DNA from: Clusia tigrina
Lineage: Eukaryota > Arthropoda > Insecta > Diptera > Clusiidae
Length of the DNA: 64,000 bases
Assembly: GCA_920105625.2 (NCBI GenBank)
Contig: OV050031.1
Location: 97,469,676 to 97,533,675 of the forward strand
Reading direction: 5' to 3'
Shown one piece after another: positions 1-12,727 of this stretch (position 1 is the first letter of the stretch; every line of letters begins with the position of its first letter). The notes beneath the pieces are model-generated. The model saw nothing but the letters and a program-made list of their open reading frames with translations, was not told where the DNA came from and ran no database searches. The position numbers and the translations under genes are program-made.

Positions 1-196
1 ATTTCAAGGTTTTATGACGCTCCAGTAAAAAGTTACAAGCATTTGTATGTTGCAAACTTTGATAGGTGTAGGACGTACTGTACAGAACTTAGGGCCATTT
101 GAAGTTTTATCAGTGTTTGATTTGGGACTCAAGGGTAGCATAGCTTTGAGCGTTAGCTTAAATTGACAAGAGGCTCGAGTGCTTTATTGTTACAAA
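1..196 (+). repeat. First monomer, used to set the numbering
   Basis: Landmarks in monomer numbering: ATTTCAAGG at 1-9, the TTGCAA palindrome at 51-56, GGACGTACCG at 71-80, TTTGATTTGGG near 116-126, three TAGC words at 136, 141 and 154, TTGACA near 163-168 and the XhoI palindrome CTCGAG at 174-179. An A/T-rich stretch with CAAAATTTC spans the monomer junction. There are five CpGs, starting at 18, 74, 79, 151 and 176. The phase is arbitrary, set only because the window begins there. This copy carries C88, A127, T153 and G181, so its 3' half is B-type. Because 196 is 1 modulo 3, reading frames rotate from monomer to monomer, which argues against a repeated protein domain. Confidence 0.9.
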
Positions 197-470
197 ATTT
201 CAAGGTTTTATAACGCTCCAGTAAAAAGTTACAAGCATTTGTATGTTGCAAACTTTGATAGGTGTAGGACGTACCGTATAGAAGTTAGGGCCATTTGAAG
301 TTTTATCAGGGTTTGTTCGGGTCTCAAGGGTAGCATAGCTTTGAGCGATAGCTTAAAATGACAAGAGGCTCGAGTACTTTATTGTTACAAAATTTCAAGG
401 TTTTATGACGCTCCAGTAAAAAGTTACAAGCATTTGTATGTTGCAAACTTTGATAGGTGTAGGACGTACC

Positions 471-3400
471 GTTAGAAGTTAGGGCCATTTGAAGTTTTAC
501 CAGTGTTTGATTTGGGTCTCAAGGGTAGCATAGCTTTGAGCGATAGCTTAAATTGACAAGAGGCTCGAGTACTTTATTGTTACAAAATTTCAAGGTTTTA
601 TGACGCTCCAGTAAAAAGTTACAAGCATTTGTATGTTGCAAACTTTGATAGGTGTAGGACGTACCGTATAGAAGTTAGGGCCATTTGAAGTTTTATCAGT
701 GTTTGATTTTGGACTTAAGGGTAGCATAGCTTTGAGCGTTAGCTTAAATTGACAAGAGGCTCGAGTACTTTATTGTTACAAAATTTGAAGGTTTTATGAC
801 GCTCCAGTAAAAAGTTACAAGCATTTGTATGTTGCAAACTTTGATAGGTGTAGGACGTACCGTATAGAACTTAGGGCCATTTGAAGTTTTATCAGTGTTT
901 GATTTGGGACTCAAGGGTAGCATAGCTTTGAGCGTTAGCTTAAATTGACAAGAGGCTCGAGTGCTTTATTGTTACAAAATTTTAAGGTTTTATAACGCTC
1001 CAGTAAAAAGTTACAAGCATTTGTATGTTGCAAACTTTGATAGGTGTAGGACGTACCGTATAGAAGTTAGGGCCATTTGAAGTTTTATCAGGGTTTGATT
1101 TGGGTCTGAAGGGTAGCATAGCTTTGTGCGATAGCTTAAATTGACAAGAGGCTCGAGTACTTTATTGTTACAAAATTTCAAGATTTTATGATGCTCCAGT
1201 AAAAAGTTACAAGCATTTGTATGTTGCAAACTTTGATAGGTGTAGGACGTACCATATAGAAGTTAGGGCCATTTGAAGTTTTATCAGTGTTTGATTTGGG
1301 TCTCAAGGATAGCATAGCTTTGAGCGATAGCTTAAATTGACAAGAGGCTCGAGTACTTTATTGTTACAAAATTTCAAGGTTTTATGATGCTCCAGTAAAA
1401 AGTTACAAGCATTTGTATGTTGCAAACTTTGATAGGTGTAGGGCGTACCATATAGAAGTTAGGGCCATTTGAAGTTTTATCAGTGTTTGATTTGGGTCTC
1501 AAGAGTAGCATAGCTTTGAGCGATAACTTAAATTGACAAGAGGCTCGAGTACTTTATTGTTACAAAATTTCAAGGTTTTATGACGCTCCAGTAAAAAGTT
1601 ACAAGCATTTGTATGTTGCAAACTTTGATAGGTGTAGGACGTACCGTTAGAAGTTAGGGCCATTTGAAGTTTTACCAGTGTTTGATTTGGGTCTCAAGGG
1701 TAGCATAGCTTTGAGCGATAGCTTAAATTGACAAGAGGCTCGAGTACTTTATTGTTACAAAATTTCAAGGTTTTATGGCGCTCCAGTAAAAAGTTACAAG
1801 CATTTGTATGTTGCAAACTTTGATAGGTGTAGGACGTACCGTATAGAAGTTAGGGCCATTTGAAGTTTTATCAGTGTTTGATTTGGGACTTAAGGGTAGC
1901 ATAGCTTTGAGCGTTAGCTTAAATTGACAAGAGGCTCGAGTACTTTATTGTTACAAAATTTGAAGGTTTTATGACGCTCCAGTAAAAAGTTACAAGCATT
2001 TGTATGTTGCAAACTTTGATAGGTGTAGGACGTACCGTATAGAACTTAGGGCCATTTGAAGTTTTATCAGTGTTTGATTTGGGACTCAAGGGTAGCATAG
2101 CTTTGAGCGTTAGCTTAAATTGACAAGAGGCTCGAGTGCTTTATTGTTACAAAATTTCAAGGTTTTATGACGCTCCAGTAAAAAGTTACAAGCATTTGTA
2201 TGTTGCAAACTTTGATAGGTGTAGGCCGTACCGTATAGAAGTTAGGGCCATTTGAAGTTTTATCAGTGTTTGATTTGGGTCTCAAGGGTAGCATAGCTTT
2301 GAGCGATAGCTTAAATTGACAAGAGGCTCGAGTACTTTATTGTTACAAAATTTCAAGGTTTTATGATGCTCCAGTAAAAAGTTACAAGCATTTGTATGAA
2401 GCAAACTTTGATAGGTGTAGGACGTACTGTATAGAACTTAGGGCCATTTGAAGTTTTATCAGTGTTTGATTTGGGACTCAAGGGTAGCATAGCTTTGAGC
2501 GTTAGCTTAAATTGACAAGAGGCTCGAGTGCTTTATTGTTACAAAATTTCAAGGTTTTATGACGCTCCAGTAAAAAGTTACAAGCATTTGTATGTTGCAA
2601 ACTTTGATAGGTGTAGGACGTACCGTATAGAAGTTAGGGCCATTTGAAGTTTTACCAGTGTTTGATTTGGGTCTCAAGGGTAGCATAGCTTTGAGCGATA
2701 GCTTAAATTGACAAGAGGCTCGAGTACTTTATTGTTACAAAATTTCAAGGTTTTATGACGCTCCAGTAAAAAGTTACAAGCATTTGTATGTTGCAAACTT
2801 TGATAGGTGTTGGACGTACCGTATAGAAGTTAGGGCCATTTGAAGTTTTATCAGTGTTTGATTTGGGACTTAAGGGTAGCATAGCTTTGAGCGTTAGCTT
2901 AAATTGACAAGAGGCTCGAGTACTTTATTGTTACAAAATTTGAAGGTTTTATGACGCTCCAGTAAAAAGTTACAAGCATTTGTATGTTGCAAACTTTGAT
3001 AGGTATAGGACGTACCGTATAGAACTTAGGGCCATTTGAAGTTTTATCAGTGTTTGATTTGGGACTCAAGGGTAGCATAGCTTTGAGCGTTAGCTTAAAT
3101 TGACAAGAGGCTCGAGTGCTTTATTGTTACAAAATTTCAAGGTTTTATGACGCTCCAGTAAAAAGTTACAAGCATTTGTATGTTGCAAACTTTGATAGGT
3201 GTAGGACGTACCGTATAGAAGTTAGGGCCATTTGAAGTTTTATCAGTGTTTGATTTGGGTCTCAAGGGTAGCATAGCTTTGAGCGATAGCTTAAATTGAC
3301 AAGAGGCTCGAGTACTTTATTGTTACAAAATTTCAAGGTTTTATGATGCTCCAGTAAAAAGTTACAAGCATTTGTATGATGCAAACTTTGATAGGTGTAG

Positions 3401-3605
3401 GACGTACTGTATAGAACTTAGGGCCATTTGAAGTTTTATCAGTGTTTGATTTGGGACTCAAGGATAGCATAGCTTTGAGCGTTAGCTTAAATTGACAAGA
3501 GGCTCGAGTGCTTTATTGTTACAAAATTTCAAGGTTTTATGACGCTCCAGTAAAAAGTTACAAGCATTTGTATGTTGCAAACTTTGATAGGTGTAGGACG
3601 TACCG
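471..3605 (+). repeat. 5/6-monomer higher-order repeat, three copies
   Basis: Private variants recur in register. The ACCGTTAG deletion allele is at 471 and 1646 (1,175 bp, six monomers minus one base). GAAGTTTTACCAG is at 491, 1666 and 2646. AAATTTGAAGG is at 781, 1956 and 2936. The GAAGC/GATGC pair at 2398 and 3378 is also 980 bp apart. Copies one and two are therefore offset by 1,175 bp and copies two and three by 980 bp (five monomers). One copy gained or lost a monomer. The unit is mostly A and B monomers. Confidence 0.82.
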
Positions 3606-6600
3606 TATAGAAGTTAGGGCCATTTGAAGTTTTATCAGTGTTTGATTTGGGTCTCAAGGGTAGCATAGCTTTGAGCGATAGCTTAAATTTACAAGAGGCT
3701 CGAGTACTTTATTGTTACAAAATTTCAAGGTTTTATGACGCTCCAGCAAAAAGTTACAAGCATTTATATGTTGCAAACTTTGATAGGTGTAGGACGTACC
3801 GTATAGAAGTTAGGGCCATTTGAAGTTTTATCAGTGTTTGATTTGGGACTTAAGGGTAGCATAGCTTTGAGCGATAGCTTAAATTGACAAGAGGCTCGAG
3901 TACTTTATTGTTACAAAATTTCAAGGTTTTATGACGCTCCAGTAAAAAGTTACAAGCATTTGTATGTTGCAAACTTTGATAGGTGTAGGACGTACTGTAG
4001 AGAGTTAGGGCCATTTGAAGTTTTATCAGTGTTTGATTTGGGACTTAAGGGTAGCATAGCTTTGAGCGATAGCTTAAATTGACAAGACGCTCGAGTACTT
4101 TATTGTTACAAAATTTCAAGGTTTTATGACGCTCCAGTGAAAAGTTACAAGCATTTGTATGTTGCAAACTTTGATAGGTGTAGGACGTACCGTATAGAAG
4201 TTAGGGCCATTTGAAGTTTGATCAGTGTTTGATTTGGGTCTCAAGGGTAGCATAGCTTTGAGCGATAGCTTAAATTGACAAGAGGCTCGAGTACTTTATT
4301 GTTACAAAATTTCAAGGTTTTATGACGCTCCAGTAAAAAGTTACAAGCATTTGTATGTTGCAAACTTTGATAGGTGTAGGACGTACTGTAGAGAGTTAGG
4401 GCCATTTGAAGTTTTATCAGTGTTTGATTTGGGACTTAAGGGTAGCATAGCTTTGAGCGATAGCTTAAATTGACAAGACGCTCGAGTACTTTATTGTTAC
4501 AAAATTTCAAGGTTTTATGACGCTCCAGTGAAAAGTTACAAGCATTTGTATGTTGCAAACTTTGAGAGGTGTAGGACGTACCGTATAGAAGTTAGGGCCA
4601 TTTGAAGTTTTATCAGTGTTTGATTTGGGTCTCAAAAGTAGCATAGCTTTGAGCGATAGCTTAAATTGACAAGAGGCTCGAGTACTTTATTGTTACAAAA
4701 TTTCAAGGTTTTATGACGCTCCAGTAAAAAGTTACAAGCATTTGTATGTTGCAAACTTTGATAGGTGTAGGACGTACCGTATAGAACTTAGGGCCATTTG
4801 AAGTTTTATCAGTGTTTGATTTGGGTCTCAAGGGTAGCATAGCTTTGAGCGATAGCTTAAATTGACAAGAGGCTCGAGTACTTTATTGTTACAAAATTTC
4901 AAGGTTTTATGTCGCTCCAGTAAAAAGTTACAAGCATTTGTATGTTGCAAACTTTGATAGGTGTAGGACGTACCGTATAGAACTTAGGGCCATTTGAAGT
5001 TTTATCAGTGTTTCATTTGGGTCTCAAGGATAGCATAGCTTTGAGCGATAGCTTAAATTGACAAGAGGCTCGAGTACTTTATTGTTACAAAATTTCAAGG
5101 TTTTATGACGCTCCAGTAAAAAGTTACAAGCATTTGTATGTTGCAAACTTTGATAGGTGTAGGACGCACCGTATAGAACTTAGGGCCATCTGAAGTTTTG
5201 TCAGTGTTTGATTTGGGTCTCAAGGGTAGCATAGCTTTGAGCGATAGCTTAAATTGACAAGAGGCTCGAGTACTTTATTGTTACAAAATTTCAAGGTTTT
5301 ATGACGCTCCAGTAAAAAGTTACAAGCATTTCTATGTTGCAAACTTTGATAGGTGTAGGACGTACCGTATAGAACTTAGGGCCATTTGAAGTTTTATCAG
5401 TGTTTGATTTGGGACTCAAGGGTAGCATAGCTTTGAGCGTTAGCTTAAATTGACAAGAGGCTCGAGTGCTTTATTGTTACAAAATTTCAAGGTTTTATGA
5501 TGCTCCAGTAAAAAGTTACAAGCATTTGTATGATGCAAACTTTGATAGGTGTAGGACGTACTGTATAGAACTTAGGGCCATTTGAAGTTTTATCAGTGTT
5601 TGATTTGGGACTCAAGGATAGCATAGCTTTGAGCGTTAGCTTAAATTGACAAGAGGCTCGAGTGCTTTATTGTTACAAAATTTCAAGGTTTTATGACGCT
5701 CCAGTAAAAAGTTACAAGCATTTGTATGTTGCAAACTTTGATAGGTGTAGGACGTACCGTATAGAAGTTAGGGCCATTTGAAGTTTTATCAGTGTTTGAT
5801 TTGGGTCTCAAGGGTAGCATAGCTTTGAGCGATAGCTTAAATTGACAAGAGGCTCGAGTACTTTATTGTTACAAAATTTCAAGGTTTTATGACGCTCCAG
5901 TAAAAAGTTACAAGCATTTATATGTTGCAAACTTTGATAGGTGTAGGACGTACCGTATAGAAGTTAGGGCCATTTGAAGTTTTATCAGTGTTTGATTTGG
6001 GACTTAAGGGTAGCATAGCTTTGAGCGATAGCTTAAATTGACAAGAGGCTCGAGTACTTTATTGTTACAAAATTTCAAGGTTTTATGACGCTCCAGTAAA
6101 AAGTTACAAGCATTTGTATGTTGCAAACTTTGATAGGTGTAGGACGTACTGTAGAGAGTTAGGGCCATTTGAAGTTTTATCAGTGTTTGATTTGGGACTT
6201 AAGGGTAGCATAGCTTTGAGCGATAGCTTAAATTGACAAGACGCTCGAGTACTTTATTGTTACAAAATTTCAAGGTTTTATGACGCTCCAGTGAAAAGTT
6301 ACAAGCATTTGTATGTTGCAAACTTTGATAGGTGTAGGACGTACCGTATAGAAGTTAGGGCCATTTGAAGTTTGATCAGTGTTTGATTTGGGTCTCAAGG
6401 GTAGCATAGCTTTGAGCGATAGCTTAAATTGACAAGAGGCTCGAGTACTTTATTGTTACAAAATTTCAAGGTTTTATGACGCTCCAGTAAAAAGTTACAA
6501 GCATTTGTATGTTGCAAACTTTGATAGGTGTAGGACGTACCGTATAGAACTTAGGGCCATTTGAAGTTTTATCAGTGTTTGATTTGGGTCTCAAGGGTAG

Positions 6601-7250
6601 CATAGCTTTGAGCGATAGCTTAAATTGACAAGAGGCTCGAGTACTTTATTGTTACAAAATTTCAAGGTTTTATGTCGCTCCAGTAAAAAGTTACAAGCAT
6701 TTGTATGTTGCAAACTTTGATAGGTGTAGGACGTACCGTATAGAACTTAGGGCCATTTGAAGTTTTATCAGTGTTTCATTTGGGTCTCAAGGATAGCATA
6801 GCTTTGAGCGATAGCTTAAATTGACAAGAGGCTCGAGTACTTTATTGTTACAAAATTTCAAGGTTTTATGACGCTCCAGTAAAAAGTTACAAGCATTTGT
6901 ATGTTGCAAACTTTGATAGGTGTAGGACGCACCGTATAGAACTTAGGGCCATTTGAAGTTTTGTCAGTGTTTGATTTGGGTCTCAAGGGTAGCATAGCTT
7001 TGAGCGATAGCTTAAATTGACAAGAGGCTCGAGTACTTTATTGTTACAAAATTTCAAGGTTTTATGACGCTCCAGTAAAAAGTTACAAGCATTTGTATGT
7101 TGCAAACTTTGATAGGTGTAGGACGTACCGTATAGAACTTAGGGCCATTTGAAGTTTTATCAGTGTTTGATTTGGGTCTCAAGGGTAGCATAGCTTTGAG
7201 CGTTAGCTTAAATTGACAAGAGGCTCGAGTGCTTTATTGTTACAAAATTT
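3378..7250 (+). repeat. 11/9-monomer higher-order repeat, two copies
   Basis: The GATGCAAAC landmark recurs at 3378 and 5532, an offset of 2,154 bp (eleven monomers minus two single-base deletions). The GTAGAGAGTT allele (one base deleted) is at about 3999, 4390 and 6151. GTGTTTCATTT is near 5011 and 6774, and GGACGCACC near 5161 and 6924, an offset of 1,763 bp. Copy one holds an additional dimer relative to copy two: its GAGAG monomer pair is present twice. Homology between the copies fades after about 7.25 kb, where copy two carries a GTACTGTACAG monomer not present in copy one. Confidence 0.82.
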
Positions 7251-8200
7251 CAAGGTTTTATGACGCTCCAGTAAAAAGTTACAAGCATTTGTATGTTGCA
7301 AACTTTGATAGGTGTAGGACGTACTGTACAGAACTTAGGGCCATTTGAAGTTTTATCAGTGTTTGATTTGGGACTCAAGGGTAGCATAGCTTTGAGCGTT
7401 AGCTTAAATTGACAAGAGGCTCGAGTGCTTTATTGTTACAAAATTTCAAGGTTTTATGACGGTCCAGTAAAAAGTTACAAGCGTTTGTATGTTGCAAACT
7501 TTGATAGGTGTTGGACGTACCGTATAGAAGTTAGGGCCATTTGAAGTTTTATCAGTGTTTGATTTGGGTCTCAAGGGTAGCACAGCTTTGAGCGATTGCT
7601 TAAATTGACAAGAGGCTCGAGTACTTTATTGTTACAAAATTTCAAGGTTTTATGACGCTCCAGTAAAAAGTTACAAGCATTTGTATGTTGCAAACTTTGA
7701 TAGGTGTAGGACGTACCGTATAGAACTTAGGGCCACTTGAAGTTTTATCAGTGTTTGATTTGGGACTCAAGGGTAGCATAGCTTTGAGCGTTAGCTTAAA
7801 TTGACAAGAGGCTCGAGTGCTTTATTGTTACAAAATTTCAAGGTTTTATGACGCTCCAGTAAAAAGTTACAAGCATTTGTATGTTGCAAACTTTGATAGG
7901 TGTAGGACGTACCGTATAGAAGTTAGGGCCATTTGAAGTTTTATCAGTGTTTGATTTGGGTCTCAAGGGTAGCATAGCTTTGAGCGATAGCTTAAATTGA
8001 CAAGAGGCTCGAGTACTTTATTGTTACAAAATTTCAAGGTTTTATGATGCTCCAGTAAAAAGTTACAAGCATTTGTATGTTGCAAACTTTGATAGGTGTA
8101 GGACGTACTGTATAGAACTTAGGGCCATTTGAAGTTTTATGAGTGTTTGATTTGGGACTCAAGGGTAGCATAGCTTTGAGCGTTAGCTTAAATTGACAAG
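7251..8200 (+). repeat. Ordinary A/B monomers between HOR blocks
   Basis: About five monomers of A and B type with few landmarks. Scattered private changes include GGTCCAGT near 7462, AAGCGTTTG near 7480, and AGCACAGCTTT near 7579. I found no clear longer period within this stretch and no non-satellite sequence. Confidence 0.75.
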
Positions 8201-9200
8201 TGGCTCGAGTGCTTTATTGTTACAAAATTTCAAGGTTTTATGACGCTCCAGTAAAAAGTTACAAGCATTTGTATGTTGCAAACTTTGATAGGTGTAGGAC
8301 GTACCGTATAGAAGTTAGGGATATTTGAAGTTTTATCAGTGTTTGATTTGGGTCTCAAGGGTAGCATAGCTTTGAGCGATAGCTTAAATTGACAAGAGGC
8401 TCGAGTACTTTATTGTTACAAAAGTTCAAGGTTTTATGACGCTCCAGTAAAAAGTTACAAGCATTTGTATGTTGCAAACTTTGATAGGTGTAGGACGTAC
8501 CGTATAGAAGTTAGGGCCATTTGAAGTTTTATCAGTGTTTGATTTGGGACTCAAGGGTAGCATAGCTTTGAGCGTTAGCTTAAATTGACAAGAGGCTCGA
8601 GTGCTTTATTGTTACAAAATTTCAAGGTTTTATGACGCTCCAGTAAAAAGTTACAAGCATTTGTATGTTGCAAACTTTGATAGGTGTAGGACGTACCGTA
8701 TAGAACTTAGGGCCATTTGAAGTTTTATCAGTGTTTGATTTGCGACTCAAGGGTAGCATAGCTTTGAGCGTTAGCTTAAATTGACAAGAGGCTCGAGTGC
8801 TTTATTGTTACAAAATTTCAAGGTTTTATGACGCTCCAGTAAAAAGTTACAAGCATTTGTATGTTGCAAACTTTGATAGGTGTAGGACGTACCGTATAGA
8901 AGTTAGGGCCATTTGAAGTTTTATCAGTGTTTGATTTGGGTCTCAAGGGTAGCATAGCTTTGAGCGATAGCTTAAATTGACAAGAGGCTCGAGTACTTTA
9001 TTGTTACAAAATTTCAAGGTTTTATGATGCTCCAGTAAAAAGTTACAAGCATTTGTATGATGCAAACTTTGATAGGTGTAGGACATACTGTATAGAAGTT
9101 AGGGCTATTTGAAGTTTTATCAGTGTTTGATTTGGATCTCAAGGGTAGCATAGCTTTGAGCGATAGCTTAAATTGACAAGAGGCTCGAGTACTTTATTGT
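8201..9200 (+). repeat. Segment duplicated at 13296-14295
   Basis: The AAGTGGCTCGAG variant at 8201 and 13296, AGGGATATTT at 8321 and 13416, and the TTAAACAATTTC junction at 9201 and 14296 all share one offset of 5,095 bp (26 monomers minus one base). This marks about 1 kb as two copies of a single ancestral stretch. Small differences such as GACATACTG versus GACGTACTG show that the copies have diverged slightly. Confidence 0.8.
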
Positions 9201-12000
9201 TAAACAATTTCAAGGTTTTATGATGCTCCAGTAAAAAGTTACAAGCATTTGTATGTTGCAAACTTTGATAGGTGTAGGACGTACCGTATAGAACTTAGGG
9301 CCATTTGAAGTTTTATCAGTGTTTGATTTGGGACTCAAGGGTAGCATAGCTTTGAGTGATAGCTTAAATTGACAAGAGGCTCGAGTACTTTATTGTTACA
9401 AAATTTCAAGGTTTTATGATGCTCCAGTAAAAAGTTACAAGCATTTGTATGTTGCAAACTTTGATAGGTGTAGGACGTACCGTATAGAAGTTAGGGCCAT
9501 TTGAAGTTTTATCAGTGTTTGATTTGGGTCTCAAGGATAGCATAGCTTTGAGCGATAGCTTAAATTGACAAGAGGCTCGAGTACTTTATTGTTACAAAGT
9601 TTCAAGGTTTTATGGCGCTCCAGTAAAAAGTTACAAGCATTTGTATGTTGCAAACTTTGATAGGTGTAGGACGTACCGTATAGAAGTTAGGGCCATTTGA
9701 AGTTTTATCAGTGTTTGATTTGGGTCTCAAGGGTAGCATAGCTTTGAGCGATAGCTTAAATTGACAAGAGGCTCGAGTACTTTATTGTTACAAAATTTCA
9801 AGGTTTTATGACGCTCCAGTAAAAAGTTACAAGCATTTGTATGTTGCAAACTTTGATAGGTGTAGGACGTACCGTATAGAAGTTAGGGCCATTTGAAATT
9901 TTATCAGTGTTTGATTTGGGACTTAAGGGTAGCATAGCTTTGAGCGTTAGCTTAAATGGACAAGAGGCACGAGTACTTTATTGTTACAAAATTTCAAGGT
10001 TTTATGACGCTCCAGTAAAAAGTTACAAGCATTTGTATGTTGCAAACTTTGATAGGTGTAGGACGTACCGTATAGAACTTAGGGCCATTTGAAGTTTTAT
10101 CAGTGTTTGATTTGGGACTCAAGGGTAGCATACCTTTGAACGTTAGCTTAAATTGACAAGAGGCTCGAGTGCTTTATTGTTACAAAATTTCAAGGTTTTA
10201 TGACGCTCCAGTAAAAAGTTACAAGCATTTGTATGTTGCAAACTTTGATAGGTGTAGGACGTACTGTATAGAAGTTAGGGCCATTTGAAGTTTTATCAGT
10301 GTTTGATTTGGGTCTCAAGGGTAGCATAGCTTTGAGCGATAGCTTAAATTGACAAGAGGCTCGAGTACTTTATTGTTACAAAATTTCAAGGTTTTATGAT
10401 GCTCCAGTAAAAAGTTACAAGCATTTGTATGATGCAAACTTTGATAGGTGTAGGACGTACTGTATAGAACTTAGGGCCATTTGAAGTTTTATCAGTGTTT
10501 GATTTGGGACTCAAGGGTAGCATAGCTTTGAGCGTTAGCTTAAATTGACAAGAGGCTCGAGTGCTTTATTGTTACAAAATTTCAAGGTTTTATGACGCTC
10601 CAGTAAAAAGTTACAAGCATTTGTATGTTGCAAACTTTGATAGGTGTAGGACGTACCGTATAGAAGTTAGGGCCATTTGAAGTTTTATCAGCGTTTGATT
10701 TGGGTCTCAAGGGTAGCATAGCTTTGAGCGATAGCTTAAATTGACAAGAGGCTCGAGTACTTTATTGTTACAAAATTTCAAGGTTTTATGACGCTCCAGT
10801 GAAAAGTTACAAGCATTTATATGTTGCAAACTTTGATAGGTGTAGGACGTACCGTATAGAATTTAGGGCCATTTGAAGTTTTATCAGTGTTTTATTTGGG
10901 ACTTAAGGGTAGCATAGCTTTGAGCTATAGCTTAAATTGACAAGAGGCTCGAGTACTTTATTGTTACAAAATTTCAAGGTTTTATGACGCTCCAGTAAAA
11001 AGTTACAAGCATTTGTATGTTGCAAACTTTGATAGGTGTAGAACGTACTGTATAGAAGTTAGGGCCATTTGAAGTTTTATCAGTGTTTGATTTGGGACTT
11101 AAGGGTAGCATAGCTTTGAGCGATAACTTAAATTGACGAGAGGCTCGAGTACTTTATTGTTACAAAATTTCAAGGTTTTATGACGCTCCAGTAAAAAGTT
11201 ACAAGCATTTATATGTTGCAAACTTTGATAGGTGTAGGACGTACCGTATAGAAGTTAGGGCCATTTGAAGTTTTATCAGTGTTTGATTTGGGACTTAAGG
11301 GTAGCATAGCTTTGAGCGATAGCTTAAATTGACAAGAGGCTCGAGTACTTTATTGTTACAAAATTTCAAGGTTTTATGACGCTCCAGTAAAAAGTTACAA
11401 GCATTTGTATGTTGCAAACTTTGATAGGTGTAGGACGTACTGTAGAGAGTTAGGGCCATTTGAAGTTTTATCAGTGTTTGATTTGGGACTTAAGGGTAGC
11501 ATAGCTTTGAGCGATAGCTTAAATTGACAAGACGCTCGAGTACTTTATTGTTACAAAATTTCAAGGTTTTATGACGCTCCAGTGAAAAGTTACAAGCATT
11601 TGTATGTTGCAAACTTTGATAGGTGTAGGACGTACCGTATAGAAGTTAGGGCCATTTGAAGTTTTATCAGTGTTTGATTTGGGTCTCAAGGGTAGCATAG
11701 CTTTGAGCGATAGCTTAAATTGACAAGAGGCTCGAGTACTTTATTGTTACAAAATTTCAAGGTTTTATGACGCTCCAGTAAAAAGTTACAAGCATTTGTA
11801 TGTTGCAAACTTTGATAGGTGTAGGACGTACCGTATAGAACTTAGGGCCATTTGAAGTTTTATCAGTGTTTGATTTGGGTCTCAAGGGTAGCATAGCTTT
11901 GAGCGATAGCTTAAATTGACAAGAGGCTCGAGTACTTTATTGTTACAAAATTTCAAGGTTTTATGACGCTCCAGTAAAAAGTTACAAGCATTTGTATGTT
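9201..12000 (+). repeat. Left copy of a ~2.8-kb segmental duplication
   Basis: This stretch is matched by 15472 onward. Shared landmarks at an offset of 6,271 bp: TTAAACAATTTC at 9201/15472, AAATGGACAAGAGGCACGAG starting near 9954/16225, ATACCTTTGAACG at 10130/16401, and CAGCGTTTG near 10690/16961. After that the offset drops to 6,075 bp (GTAGAACGTACTG at 11041/17116), because the right copy lacks the C-type monomer present here near 10.8 kb. The offset includes a single-base deletion in the GTAGAGAGTT monomer near 11.44 kb. Confidence 0.8.
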
Positions 12001-12727
12001 GCAAACTTTGATAGGTGTAGGACGTACCGTATAGAAGTTAGGGCCATTTGAAGTTTTATCAGTGTTTGATTTGGGACTCAAGGGTAGCATAGCTTTGAGC
12101 GTTAGCTTAAATTGACAAGAGGCTCGAGTGCTTTATTGTTACAAAATTTCAAGGTTTTATGACGCTCCAGTAAAAAGTTACAAGCATTTGTATGTTGCAA
12201 ACTTTGATAGGTTTAAGACGTACCGTATAGAACTTAGGGCCATTTGAAGTTTTATCAGTGTTTGATTTGGGACTCAAGGGTAGCATAGCTTTGAGCGTTA
12301 GCTTAAATTGACAAGAGGCTCGAGTGCTTTATTGTTACAAAATTTCAAGGTTTTATGACGCTCCAGTAAAAAGTTACAAGCATTTGTATGTTGCAAACTT
12401 TGATAGGTGTAGGACGTACCGTATAGAAGTTAGGGCCATTTGAAGTTTTATCAGTGTTTGATTTGGGTCTCAAGGGTAGCATAGCTTTGAGCGATAGCTT
12501 AAATTGACAAGAGGCTCGAGTACTTTATTGTTACAAAATTTCAAGGTTTTATGATGCTCCAGTAAAAAGTTACAAGCATTTGTATGATGCAAACTTTGAT
12601 AGGTGTAGGACGTACTGTATAGAAGTTAGGGCCATTTGAAGTTTTATCAGTGTTTGATTTGGGTCTCAAGGGTAGCATAGCTTTGAGCGATAGCTTAAAT
12701 TGACAAGAGGCTCGAGTACTTTATTGT
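12001..12727 (+). repeat. Ordinary A/B monomers
   Basis: About four monomers of A and B type leading into the 8-monomer HOR. One private variant, GGTTTAAGACG, lies near 12212. Nothing but satellite sequence is visible. Confidence 0.75.

Noticed and set aside
160..192. Bacterial-type promoter from TTGACA with a -10 element 17 bases downstream
   Set aside because: The hexamer at the right spacing (ATTGTT) is a poor -10 match, and the context is a eukaryotic satellite.
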